Assembly: GCF_026262505.1 (NCBI RefSeq)
Contig: NC_067205.1
Location: 7,130,001-7,194,000, forward strand
Source of the DNA: Trichomonas vaginalis G3
Lineage: Eukaryota > Parabasalia > Trichomonadida > Trichomonadidae
Length of the DNA stretch: 64,000 bases
Reading direction: 5' to 3'
Position numbers and translations under genes: made by a program. Shown one piece after another: positions 1-8,679 of this stretch (positions are counted from its first letter, which is position 1; each line of letters begins with the position of its first letter). The notes under the pieces are model-generated. The model made no database searches. It saw only the letters and a program-made list of their open reading frames with translations, and was not told the origin of the DNA.

Positions 1-1
1 A

Positions 2-313
2 GATGACCTTCGTGGAATGTTACCATCGACGTTTACAGTAGAAGGTTCAGCAGGATTGCTTACAAGATTGTCAATTGGTGGTATTTGGTCTCGTGAGAAC
101 ATTGTTATAAAATCCAGTATAAGTGAATTTGCTGAAGAATCTATATTATGTCTTTCAAACTATATGTATTCGCCGCCAAAGCATTATAGTATAACAAACT
201 TTGTCAGTAAGTTTAACATAAGACTTGTCGAACCTTCTTCAATGAAAGATGTTGTGCTACCTAAAGATGGAAAGGATGGACTCATTATTGAGATGATTTT
301 AATTGCATATTAA
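2..313 (+). CDS. C-terminal part of a Polinton structural protein (possibly penton-like)
   Basis: The frame is open from the left edge, so the true start is outside the window. The visible 103 residues are beta-rich and end in a pattern of alternating hydrophobic residues (DGLIIEMILIAY). This resembles the ends of jelly-roll capsid proteins and the end of the structural protein at 58548-59396. The next gene starts at the base after its stop codon, suggesting a co-expressed block. A penton or minor capsid role is inferred only from position and texture; no catalytic motif is present. Confidence 0.45.
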   Translation, partial: DDLRGMLPSTFTVEGSAGLLTRLSIGGIWSRENIVIKSSISEFAEESILCLSNYMYSPPKHYSITNFVSKFNIRLVEPSSMKDVVLPKDGKDGLIIEMILIAY

Positions 314-538
314 ATGAGTTTGTTCTTGAAGGTCATTCATGATGAAATAACTGTTGTAGAAGATGTTAGCAATTGTTCAGACATTTTGAAGCGTATAGAT
401 GAGATAAGAAAGAAGTTAGATAGACCGCAAAGCGGTGAGGGCGAAGCCCGTGAGAATGTTTATGTTTCATTGACTTTCTCCAGTAACGAGAACTTTTATG
501 AGATAATATTGAAGAGAGATGATTTTAATATGGTGTAA
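314..538 (+). CDS. Small Polinton protein, 74 aa, with a PQSGEGEA insert
   Basis: Function not recognised. The protein begins immediately after the preceding stop and is followed directly by the next gene's ATG, so the three rightward genes are packed end to end. About residues 38-47 read RPQSGEGEAR. They are encoded by GC-rich DNA (424-452) that forms two small hairpins, unlike the AT-rich remainder. The flanking parts look like an ordinary alpha/beta protein. It is likely a capsid-associated or accessory protein by position. Confidence 0.55.
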   Translation: MSLFLKVIHDEITVVEDVSNCSDILKRIDEIRKKLDRPQSGEGEARENVYVSLTFSSNENFYEIILKRDDFNMV

Positions 539-1066
539 ATGGTAGCTTGGGCAGCTTTAGGCGCAATGGGAACAAAAGCATTAGCATTTGGAGCAAAAGC
601 ACTTGGAGCTTATGACGCAGTAAATAAAATGAGTGGAGGAAGGGTTTCGAAGACATTAGATGCAAATAAAGGGAAGATTGGAGGCTGGGTTGCAAAGAAG
701 TTAAGATTAAATAAAATAGGGCTCATAAATAAAGCATCCAATTTGGTTGCGACTGAGTCAGAAAATGCTTTAGGAAAGGACGATGAGTTTGCAAAACACG
801 CAAAAGACTTTAATGACCAGATGAAAGGTGAAACAATGCATTTAAATAGAGTCGATGGAACTAAAGAAAATGTTTCTTCTCCACTAGCGGTTTATCCATA
901 CGGACCTTATGGAATGTATGGAAACCCTTATGAACGACCATTTGACCCATTGACTGGTGGAAGTAATTGGTATCATTATGGACGAAGAAGAAAGACAGTC
1001 AAGTTGGAGACAGACGTGAAGAAAGCAACTAAAAAGAAACCAAGGAAGAGAGTTATAAAGCAATGA
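539..1066 (+). CDS. Polinton minor-capsid-like / membrane-active protein, 175 aa
   Basis: The N-terminal 35 residues are rich in Ala and Gly with spaced hydrophobics (AALGAMGTKALAFGAKALGA), like the amphipathic start of adenovirus pVI-type proteins. A basic middle follows, then a Pro/Tyr/Gly stretch near residues 118-145 and a very basic tail of Lys and Arg. The protein at 55484-55885 in the second Polinton has the same plan. An entry or cementing protein in the virion is inferred from this composition. An AGATCT palindrome lies seven bases beyond its stop. Confidence 0.5.
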   Translation: MVAWAALGAMGTKALAFGAKALGAYDAVNKMSGGRVSKTLDANKGKIGGWVAKKLRLNKIGLINKASNLVATESENALGKDDEFAKHAKDFNDQMKGETMHLNRVDGTKENVSSPLAVYPYGPYGMYGNPYERPFDPLTGGSNWYHYGRRRKTVKLETDVKKATKKKPRKRVIKQ

Positions 1067-1072
1067 ATTCAA

Positions 1073-1140
1073 GTGGGTGAAAAAACAGGTGAAAAAAGAG
1101 GTGAGATCTCACCACTTCACCTAAATTTATTTTTGTGCTA
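1073..1140 (+). terminator. AGATCT palindrome downstream of the gene block (possible 3' end signal)
   Basis: Two imperfect GGTGAAAAAA repeats lead into GGTGAGATCTCACC, a perfect palindrome. An outer arm TTCACC can pair with the upstream GGTGAA, and then comes TAAATTTATTTTTG. The same layout recurs at least ten more times in the second Polinton, in several places just past a gene and in the gene's orientation. A role in RNA 3' end formation or in DNA recognition is inferred. Confidence 0.5.
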
Positions 1141-1177
1141 TGTTTTCATACGTGTGAGGGTGGTGATATCATTAATT

Positions 1178-1210
1178 TTTAAGTTTATTTTTTATTTTAT
1201 TTTTATATAA
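1178..1210 (+). promoter_or_regulatory. Polinton start signal (AAGTTTATTTTTTATT...TATATAA then ATG)
   Basis: An A/T tract beginning AAGTTTATTTTTTATT ends in TATATAA directly before the ATG of the next gene. Near-copies sit in front of the leftward genes at 2253, 3799, 7294, 8597, 18510, 48184 and 49383. The repeated arrangement suggests a shared core promoter for Polinton genes. It differs from the TCATTT motif before the host genes here. Confidence 0.6.
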
Positions 1211-1495
1211 ATGACAGAACAAAAGCAACTCATTCGAATTCCACAGTATAACAAACATACATTTAAACATTTATTCTTCCTTCCTGAGCATAACATGTTC
1301 TTTCAAATACATCCGAGACCAGCTGACTTTTCATTGACTGTGTATAAAGATAGAAATAGTTATATCATTAAACCATACGATGACGAAGGTAAGTTATGTA
1401 AATTGTACGTTAAGAAGTTAGAGAAACTTTATGACTTCAAGTATGACTACAATAGAGTTAACACTGATGATGAAGATATTGAAGAAAATTTATGA
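1211..1495 (+). CDS. Small Polinton protein, 94 aa, acidic tail
   Basis: Not recognised. It starts directly after a Polinton-type start signal and ends in an acidic run (NTDDEDIEENL). The middle contains beta-type segments (FFQIHPRPADFSLTVYKDRN). It is the last gene of the rightward block. A short triple repeat of a GTTAGTGAG-type unit follows the stop. Confidence 0.5.
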   Translation: MTEQKQLIRIPQYNKHTFKHLFFLPEHNMFFQIHPRPADFSLTVYKDRNSYIIKPYDDEGKLCKLYVKKLEKLYDFKYDYNRVNTDDEDIEENL

Positions 1496-1544
1496 GAACA
1501 TTAGTGAAGTCGTTAGTGAGTTCGTTAGTGAGGTGAAATGGTTG

Positions 1545-1615
1545 GCGGCTTTGTAAAGTGTCAAATTCACAAGTATTGGGTAAGGTGGAACGCAGTGCCG
1601 CCGTACCCAAGACTT
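1545..1615. other. Covarying hairpin shared with the second Polinton
   Basis: Arms ACAAGTATTGGGTA and TACCCAAGACTTGT enclose a loop containing GCAGTGCCGCCG. The corresponding site near 37845-37915 has different arms that still pair, with nearly the same loop and flanks (TTTGTAAAGTGTCA and GTATACTAACT). This suggests a structure kept by selection, perhaps a replication or packaging site or a structured RNA. Confidence 0.55.
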
Positions 1616-1659
1616 GTATACTAACTCTTTATTTTTGGGTCATTTACACTCATTTCCTG

Positions 1660-1984
1660 TGTTGTTGTCAAAATGTCATGTTGTCTCATTTTTTCAGAGA
1701 TGTTAATTGACCTGGTAGCACATGGTAACATGGTAGCACCTTCAGTTCTTCAAAAATAATTCATAAATACCTTCCTCCTATGTTGTTGTCAAAATGTCAT
1801 GTTGTCTCATTTTTTCAGAGATGTTAATTGACCTGGTAGCACATGGTAACATGGTAGCACCTTCAGTTCTTCAAAAATAATTCATAAATACCTTCCTCCT
1901 ATGTTGTTGTCAAAATGTCATGTTGTCTCATTTTTTCAGAGATGTTAATTGACCTGGTAGCACATGGTAACATGGTAGCACCGA
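1660..1984. repeat. 121-bp tandem repeat, about 2.7 copies
   Basis: Three successive near-identical units start with TGTTGTCAAAATGTCATGTT. The unit length is not a multiple of three and no frame stays open, so it is not coding. It lies between the converging gene blocks. The same repeat family occurs in the fold-back element and as the huge array at 39760-46165. Confidence 0.9.
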
Positions 1985-1989
1985 AAAAA

Positions 1990-2253
1990 TTAAATTTGGA
2001 TTGAGTTTAAAAATTCATCTTTATTAAATTTATCTCTTCCAATCAATTTATTTATTCTATTAAATTCTTTTATTTTTGCTTCACTCAGTTTAATGATTGA
2101 ACGATAAGTTTCTAATTTTTCGATTATTTCTTTATCGTTTTCAACCCCACCGCATTGTGGCTTCTTTTTGTAATAGCATATTTTTGATTTAATTCTGTTT
2201 AGTTTCTTTTTATATTCATCGTCTGGACTCTTGACTGCTTCGTTGTCACTCAT
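1990..2253 (-). CDS. Small Lys-rich coiled-coil Polinton protein, 87 aa
   Basis: Not recognised. It starts at ATG 2253 after a Polinton start signal (TTTTGTAAGAAATG). It is Lys/Glu/Ile-rich and probably helical throughout. Residues 31-38 read KKPQCGGV, a degenerate match to the PQSGE stem-loop insert seen in other Polinton genes here. It is the last gene of the leftward block, beside the 121-bp repeats. Confidence 0.5.
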   Translation of the reverse strand: MSDNEAVKSPDDEYKKKLNRIKSKICYYKKKPQCGGVENDKEIIEKLETYRSIIKLSEAKIKEFNRINKLIGRDKFNKDEFLNSIQI

Positions 2254-2273
2254 TTCTTACAAAATAAAAAAAA

Positions 2274-3799
2274 TTAAATATTATTTAAATATAATGGAGT
2301 AATAAAATAAATTGGAATTTCTATTAATTTATTGTCAACTTCAACTAATGCATTGCCGTTAATATATCTAACAAATTCAGCTATTGTGTCAAATCTTCGT
2401 CTTCTTTTTGTCATTGATTTATCAGTTTTTCCATAATCGAGATGAATTAAAACTTTATTTCCTTGTTTAAAATTCATGAGCCCCGAATTAATTTGTTCAC
2501 GTTTAACATCATTCAACCTTTCCATTTGCTTTCTAATATATCCCCATTCTTTTGAAATATCATTTTTCATTTCCACTGGTTTCATGTTTATAGTTCTATG
2601 CCATGTATTATTGTAATAATATACTAACTGCTGTATGATGGAGTCATGATTTCCATCCCAGTATATCTGACCGTTAACCCCTAACGCATCTCTAAGAGTT
2701 CTCATTACCGCATCAACTATTTTATTATGAAACGTATATGGAGAGGATGAAAAGAAAAAATTAATTTGTGGGAAATAATGAGTCATAGCTGCCTGAAATC
2801 CTTTATCACCATCACCCTGATATTATCCACTCTTTCATGATCTAGTAAGTATTGAATAGCTCTTCTTGTTTCCTGTTCTGTTTTCCCTTTCACTGGAATG
2901 CAATATAAATATCTAGTGTTAATGTTAATGGCAAATAAATAAGTAACTTTTCCTTTTGAATATTCCAGATGATCGATTTCGTATGAATATGGATATGGAG
3001 CAAATGAAGGGCGACTAAATTTTTCCTTTAACGGTTGAATTTTCGGGTCAATTGGTTTATTTAATATCTTGAAATCCTTTTTAAAATCTTTTTGCTTCTT
3101 TAATGTTTGAAATGGATATAATAAAGTGAATGATGAAGGATTAACTGAAGGAGGAGGCGGTACTGTCGTTGGAGGTTTTGGTGTTGCAAGTGGTTTAATT
3201 TTATCTGCTTTGATTTTGGATTTCATTCCTCCTTTCATTAATTCTGGATGTATTCTATTCATTTGTTTTAAATATGCTATATATAAAGGTTTGATATACT
3301 TTCCCGCTTCGAGTTTATGTTGAAGGATGAATTCCAAAAGTTGATCTTCATTTAAAAGTCGGGCTGAATATGGTTTAACTAATGAATCATAAATTAAAGC
3401 TTGTGCATCATTTATGGTCTGAAGGACCTGGGCGTTTTGCACCTTTTGTTTTTGTTCCTTTGGCTTTGGTTTTTGCGGCTCAGGATTATATAAATTATAT
3501 AATTCATCAATATCTTCTTCTGTTAATACTTTATTTTTGAAATCTTTCAACTGTTTAAGTTGTGATTTAGTTTTTCCCTTTGTATATTCATTATTTTTAA
3601 TTTTGTCTTTAATTTCAGAAATTATTTTATTATGATATTTCAAAATTTCATTTTTATAATATGGATAATAATATTCCATATCATCACCTGTTATATTGTT
3701 ATCATATTTTTGGAGATATGCTTTTAAACCATAATAATCAAGAAAATTTTGATTAAGTACTAAATCATCAATTAAAATTTTTAAATCTGTGTTATCCAT
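2274..3799 (-). pseudogene. Polinton integrase (rve family), broken
   Basis: The N-terminal portion is Lys/Pro-rich. It is followed by an integrase-core region with DHLEYSKGKVTYLFAI and, further on, a helical segment and a basic C-terminal part resembling the chromo-like end of Polinton integrases. This DDE-type enzyme inserts the linear element DNA and makes 6-bp target duplications. It lies directly downstream of the polymerase gene in the same direction, the usual grouping for these elements. The copy is broken, with about one break. Confidence 0.75.
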
Positions 3800-3823
3800 T
3801 TATATAAAAATAAAATCAATGTT

Positions 3824-6800
3824 TTAAATAAATGGCATACAACATCCATTTTCACAACATACAGCCTTAGTGTGTGCTCCTGTTAATGCAGTCTTACCAA
3901 TTGTTAAGCGAGTCATTGACCCATTTTTAAGTTGTAAATTAATATTCTGACCATCAAATATCAATTTATCATTTATTATATCCAAATAATTTTTAGGTGT
4001 TAATTGTTTATTTTGTCGTAAACTAACACCTTTCATTTTTTGTGCAATCTTTTTAAAATCACTTCCATCAATTGAACCGTTGAATGATGTATAACACTTA
4101 GGACATAAAGCAACCATGTTATCGCCTTGTTTCTCAATTGCTAAACCCAATAATTTTTTCTCATGTGCTTTTTCTTCAGCTTTATTCTTTAATTTAGGTT
4201 TAAATTTCTCATCAAAACAGAAGAAATCAAAAGGTGCGAATTTGAAAATGTTTTTATCATAAAATTGTTTATCGGTAACAATTGCTTGAAATGCTTGAGT
4301 GTTAGGAAGATTTGGGTCGCCAGCGATTGCCCAATAAGATGAATCAGTATCACCTTCAATGAAATGAAAACGATTAACATTCAAGCATTTATACATAAAA
4401 TCATAAATGAAAACCAAATACCAGTATTTAGCATTATCTAAAGTGAAGAATGCCTCTTGTAAACATGTATCACATCTATAAAATCTATCTTTGAGCATCA
4501 CTTGATATGTATCCTCACCTATTTCTCTTATGTTTTTAAACTTATTTGACATACATGCAACGCGTGCCTTCTGTGCATTCATTATTTTAGTCTTTGCGTA
4601 ATTTTGTGTATTCATTGCATCGTAACCATATGATCCATTAAGTGAAATCTTGCAAAATAAACTTTTTCCTTTATTTCCTTCTAATTCAGCCTTTTGTCTT
4701 TCATTCATAAATTCTTTCGCAAATTCATTAAAACAAGTGTTTTTAGTAAATGTTAAAATTGATTGAATATCATCAATGATAAAATGAAATCTGTCGATTA
4801 GATACCATAGATAATAAGAAGAAAATGGTTGATATTGGTTGTGTGTTGATGCTAACTGAGTTAATTTTCTCTGTTTCTGGTCAACTGGTAGATTGTTTGA
4901 TTTCATGTAATTATACATAAAACTACCAATTGTTTTTTCATCTGTGATAATATCTAAGTTTCTTATTATCGGTAAAAAGTTTATGTAATCATTAATGTAT
5001 TTTTCATCAATGTGACCCTTTACTTCAGCCACGAATAAAGTATTTTTCTTCTTAAGTATTCCCAGTGCTTTTGCTTTCTTTGTTGCTGTATCACAAATGA
5101 TAACACCATTCAATCTTCCCGGCATATACATTTTATGGTCAGTATATTGAATGAAATCATGAGGATTAGATGAAAATGATGAAGGATATAATGAATTAAA
5201 GTCAACACCAACGAAATGAGTCATAATGTTGGTGGTGTCCTCATTTGATACAGTTTTAGTTTCTGGACTATATGCAAGTTTATTAATGTGCGTGATTCCT
5301 TTAAGATTAACACGATGTTGAACATTTGATAGACCACCAGTAATTCCATTACGGAGAATGTGATAAGCTTCAACTGAATCTAAAGTCATTGGTAAATTAT
5401 TTTTTAATGCATAATTTCTTAAATTGATTCTTAAACGTTGAACATCTTCATTTTTATTTGATTTTACGACATTGCAATAACAACACATTAACTGACAATT
5501 TTCTTTAGTATGTGGTTTTTCATTATCGATTCTATCCAATGTTGGTTTATTTGCATATGTAAACGCTTTACCACACATTTTGCATTTAGATGAAAGGATT
5601 AAATTGTGATAGTATTGAAAATCATCCATTGAAACATTGTTTTTGGTATCTCTTTTCGCCTTTTCATCTTGTTTCTTATATGATTCAATTTTATATTTCC
5701 AATACTTTTTCGTTAATTCAAAACTTGATTCCACATTTTCTTCTTCTGGATATGTTTCGTTAGGATTGAAGTTCTTATATGCTAACGCGTAACGAATCAT
5801 TGATGCATTCGATGATAAAGAAAGATTATGAAGCATGTCAATTTTATAAACAAATGTTTCTTCGATAATTTTATCAATTGGGTCAATCATAATTTCAACA
5901 TCTTTATTGCAATAATGAATAAAATATTCTAATCTATTCTTAAAGTTTTTAGCATCATTGAGATATATTTGATAATCACTATCTGATATAGTTTCTTGGG
6001 TTAATGCTGAATAAAATGAATCTTTTGTGAATGGTTCCTCTTTATATAATTCTTCTTCGTAATTTTCCCATGTGATGAATTGATAAGGGAAAAAGGATTT
6101 AACACGTGTTTTATTGTTTCCGAAATCTTGAGTGAATTGGTCTAATGTTCCACCCGCTATATAATTTCTGATGTCAATAAATCTTAATTCATATGGAACG
6201 TTTGTTTTCTTTACAATGATTTGCTTAAATTGTGAAGAAGAACCCAGCATTGATTTTATTTTCCATTTTGCGGTGTTTAAATCACGAAGAATTAAATTTA
6301 AATCAAACTTTCCCGAATTAAAACCTATGATATTCACTTTATTGAATTCCTCATCTAGAAGTTCTTTAAATGCTTCCTTCTGTTTCTCATTTAATGTATT
6401 CATTAATTCTTCATATTGTTCAATATTTGATTTAGCAACTAATGAACAGGTTGAAAATAAAAATTCAATCCAATCAGAGATGAACGAATCACTTGATGTT
6501 AAGCAAAAATTCCTCGTAAATGTTTTATCACGGTCTACGACCTCGCCGCTTTGCGGCTTTATTTTGACAGTTGATGATACCATAAATGGTTTTAAGTAAG
6601 CGTTCAAAGTTGCACATTCAGAAAGTTGAAGTTCTTCTTTAGTCTCTAATGTTTCGAAGTCAAAAGTAATATAATATCTTGTTGGTTTATAATATTCCTG
6701 CAAATTATGTGCTAATAGCCATTGATATATCTTCTGTTTCGTGATATGTGGTGCATATGGTTGTTGTGTGTTTTGCAATTGAACGTCTTGAATTAATCTT

Positions 6801-7294
6801 CCATTATTTTCTTTACATTTCTCACAATGTTTTAAAAATCTTCTTTGGTTTTTCCTTTCTGGATCATCACGGATAGAATAAACTTCTTCTTTGCAAAAGG
6901 GGCAAACTTTATATCCTGTGAGTGCTTCAACGTCTGTAATTCTGTCAGCGTGAAGTTTTCCACATGGACTCTGTGTTAATAAGATATTTACTGTTTCAAA
7001 TTCTGGATCTATCATTATTGATTCCACTAATGGAAAGTCTACCTTGTTAATGTCTACGTCTTCTGGTTGAGGGTCACAATAATAAAAATCAATATTAACG
7101 TTTAACATTCTTGCTAACCTCTCACTTTCTGATGAAATGTCAAATCCTTCATATGCATCTATGGCTTCATTTAAATAACTTCTACGAGTTTTAGGATTAA
7201 CACCATCAGGAATGTTATAGAAGCGTTTAAATAACCTTCTACCTTCGGCTCTTATTTGATTATCATTCATTTTAGCTGTTCCATTTTTGTTCAT
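3824..7294 (-). CDS. Polinton protein-primed DNA polymerase B, 1156 aa, with an HNH-like insert
   Basis: This enzyme replicates the element from a protein primer. Visible parts in order: a zinc-ribbon-like cluster (about 130-160, CPFC...HCEKC); exonuclease motifs TFDFETLE (about 210), GFNSGKFDLN (about 322) and YCNKDVEIM (about 457); an HNH-like block (about 565-615, CKMCG, LDRIDNEKPH, CCYCN); polymerase motif A DFNSLYPSSF (about 700); motif B KISLNGSYGY (about 888); motif C GDTDSSYW (about 983); and a C-terminal CPKC. The length is typical or slightly long for the family because of the insert. It looks whole. At about residue 241 KPQSGE is encoded by a small GC-rich hairpin. ATG 7294 follows a Polinton start signal. 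Confidence 0.93.
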   Translation of the reverse strand: MNKNGTAKMNDNQIRAEGRRLFKRFYNIPDGVNPKTRRSYLNEAIDAYEGFDISSESERLARMLNVNIDFYYCDPQPEDVDINKVDFPLVESIMIDPEFETVNILLTQSPCGKLHADRITDVEALTGYKVCPFCKEEVYSIRDDPERKNQRRFLKHCEKCKENNGRLIQDVQLQNTQQPYAPHITKQKIYQWLLAHNLQEYYKPTRYYITFDFETLETKEELQLSECATLNAYLKPFMVSSTVKIKPQSGEVVDRDKTFTRNFCLTSSDSFISDWIEFLFSTCSLVAKSNIEQYEELMNTLNEKQKEAFKELLDEEFNKVNIIGFNSGKFDLNLILRDLNTAKWKIKSMLGSSSQFKQIIVKKTNVPYELRFIDIRNYIAGGTLDQFTQDFGNNKTRVKSFFPYQFITWENYEEELYKEEPFTKDSFYSALTQETISDSDYQIYLNDAKNFKNRLEYFIHYCNKDVEIMIDPIDKIIEETFVYKIDMLHNLSLSSNASMIRYALAYKNFNPNETYPEEENVESSFELTKKYWKYKIESYKKQDEKAKRDTKNNVSMDDFQYYHNLILSSKCKMCGKAFTYANKPTLDRIDNEKPHTKENCQLMCCYCNVVKSNKNEDVQRLRINLRNYALKNNLPMTLDSVEAYHILRNGITGGLSNVQHRVNLKGITHINKLAYSPETKTVSNEDTTNIMTHFVGVDFNSLYPSSFSSNPHDFIQYTDHKMYMPGRLNGVIICDTATKKAKALGILKKKNTLFVAEVKGHIDEKYINDYINFLPIIRNLDIITDEKTIGSFMYNYMKSNNLPVDQKQRKLTQLASTHNQYQPFSSYYLWYLIDRFHFIIDDIQSILTFTKNTCFNEFAKEFMNERQKAELEGNKGKSLFCKISLNGSYGYDAMNTQNYAKTKIMNAQKARVACMSNKFKNIREIGEDTYQVMLKDRFYRCDTCLQEAFFTLDNAKYWYLVFIYDFMYKCLNVNRFHFIEGDTDSSYWAIAGDPNLPNTQAFQAIVTDKQFYDKNIFKFAPFDFFCFDEKFKPKLKNKAEEKAHEKKLLGLAIEKQGDNMVALCPKCYTSFNGSIDGSDFKKIAQKMKGVSLRQNKQLTPKNYLDIINDKLIFDGQNINLQLKNGSMTRLTIGKTALTGAHTKAVCCENGCCMPFI

Positions 7295-7335
7295 TTATGT
7301 AAGAATAAAAAAATAAATAAAAATAAAGTTTATTT
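7295..7335 (-). promoter_or_regulatory. Start signal of the polymerase gene
   Basis: Read on the minus strand, an A/T tract with AAACTTTATTTTTATTT is followed by TTTTTTTATTCTTACATAA and the ATG. It has the same composition and spacing as the tracts before the other Polinton genes in this window. Confidence 0.5.
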
Positions 7336-7336
7336 T

Positions 7337-8071
7337 TTAAAGCCCATAAAATGAATTAAGAACACATAAATTTTTATCATCTGCGACGTGACGAATACAT
7401 TTTAATTTACTCAAGAATGCGTACCCTGATACATTAAATCTAATTCCTGTCTTATTTAATTTCACAACTTTGAAAAGGAATGTATGAATAGCTATAAAAT
7501 GATGAGATGATGTTTTATGGGTTGCTTCCATTTTTTCTGAAATAAATGAATAAATATAATGCTTATACGTTTTCATATCTTTTATATTCTTAATAATGAA
7601 TGGTATAGACCTTTCCACTTCGTCTTCCTTCGGTGCTGTTCTTTCATATGAAACATTATTGGTATCTTCAATAATGAAACCACAATCACACAAAATTTTA
7701 TATGTTCCAATGGTTTCTTTTGATATTTTATCTAATAAATCAAAAACTTTATCAACACCAGTGCATTTATTTAAATAATAATTTGTGTAAATATCATGAT
7801 CTTCTTTCTTAATCGTATTAGTTGCATATGTCACGTTTTTAAGAGCTTTTTTGAATTTTTCGGAATCTAAAGGTGGTGAAAGTAATATAGAGGGGTATTT
7901 TTCATTATCAATAAATTGTAACTTATGTTTACGAATAAATTTAGTACCTTCTTCTGAAAGTGTTTCGTCTATTTCACCATCTAATAAATTTTGTGTTGAT
8001 TCTGAGACATAATTTTTATATCTTTCTTCATGAGATTTCTGAACTTCTGATTCTGAAGCTGGGATATTCAT
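7337..8071 (-). CDS. Unrecognised Polinton protein upstream of the polymerase gene
   Basis: The 244-residue frame has an acidic helical N-terminal part and a C-terminal part with CDCGF (about 128-132), a His pair (SSHHFIAIHTFLF) and a final NLCVLNSFYGL. The last motif recalls NEPCILTCLRNSGL, found ahead of the polymerase part at 52526-54676, so a shared domain linked to these polymerases is possible. The frame stays open upstream as far as the MITE at 8113-8261, which interrupts this gene region. No enzyme family is assigned. Confidence 0.5.
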   Translation of the reverse strand: MNIPASESEVQKSHEERYKNYVSESTQNLLDGEIDETLSEEGTKFIRKHKLQFIDNEKYPSILLSPPLDSEKFKKALKNVTYATNTIKKEDHDIYTNYYLNKCTGVDKVFDLLDKISKETIGTYKILCDCGFIIEDTNNVSYERTAPKEDEVERSIPFIIKNIKDMKTYKHYIYSFISEKMEATHKTSSHHFIAIHTFLFKVVKLNKTGIRFNVSGYAFLSKLKCIRHVADDKNLCVLNSFYGL

Positions 8072-8112
8072 TAAATCCTCTACTTCATTTTCATTATATT
8101 TTTCAACTTCTC

Positions 8113-8261
8113 TTAAGGGTGCCCTATAGACGATAGACCACCCTCAGAAAAGCACTTTTAAGGCTATTATATTGAGAACTAGAATCCGGATAATCCATTC
8201 ATTCGAGTTCTAATAAGGTTAATTTTGTGATGTTTACATTATCGTTATAGGGCACCCTTAA
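8113..8261. mobile_element. piggyBac-type MITE, 149 bp, inserted in the Polinton
   Basis: TTAA stands at both ends (8113-8116 and 8258-8261). Just inside are inverted repeats GGGTGCCCTATAACGATA, with a single extra base on the left side. The TTAA target duplication is the hallmark of piggyBac-superfamily elements. No coding capacity is present. It separates the gene regions at 7337-8071 and 8262-8597. Confidence 0.8.
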
Positions 8262-8597
8262 TTCCTTAATTTTTTCATCTATTTCATCTCTTATTTTTTC
8301 CAGTCTTTCAATTTCAATTTCATTGTATTCATCATCATCTTTAATCCGTTCTTCATAATATTCAGGGAAAACATCAGGTTCTTTAGGTTTTTCTTCTTCA
8401 GATGTGGGATATAAGAAATTTATAACATCATCTTTATTCATTTTTCCATCATAATCTAAATCATTTAATAACTCGGCAAATTTTTGACAATTTCTTAAAT
8501 AATATTTATCAACTTCATAACCCACCTCCTCTAATATATCCTTTATTTCCCCGTTTGTGAATCCTAATTTTTTAACGTTGTTAGTTTTGACGCTCAT
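8199..8597 (-). CDS. Acidic coiled-coil Polinton protein whose end runs into the MITE
   Basis: The chosen start is ATG 8597 (MSVKTNNVKKLG), placed after TTTTGTATGAA as in neighbouring genes. The N-terminal third has an EF-hand-like run (LNDLDYDGKMNKDDVINFL), followed by an acidic Pro/Glu stretch and a helical Glu/Lys region. The last 20 or so residues come from the inserted MITE. Function unknown. Confidence 0.5.
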   Translation of the reverse strand: MSVKTNNVKKLGFTNGEIKDILEEVGYEVDKYYLRNCQKFAELLNDLDYDGKMNKDDVINFLYPTSEEEKPKEPDVFPEYYEERIKDDDEYNEIEIERLEKIRDEIDEKIKELRVPYNDNVNITKLTLLELE

Positions 8598-8679
8598 TTC
8601 ATACAAAATAAAAAAATAAAATAATAAACATAACTAAGTTTTAATTTTTCGTAAGACATGAATTTTTAAAGTTTATTTT

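Noticed and set aside
1660-1984. Possible covariation between the two 121-bp repeat versions
   Set aside because: The two fixed differences do not pair with each other in any hairpin I could draw.
6171-6599. 142-residue plus-strand frame opposite the polymerase gene
   Set aside because: It is the antisense shadow of a well-supported polymerase with all motifs on the minus strand.
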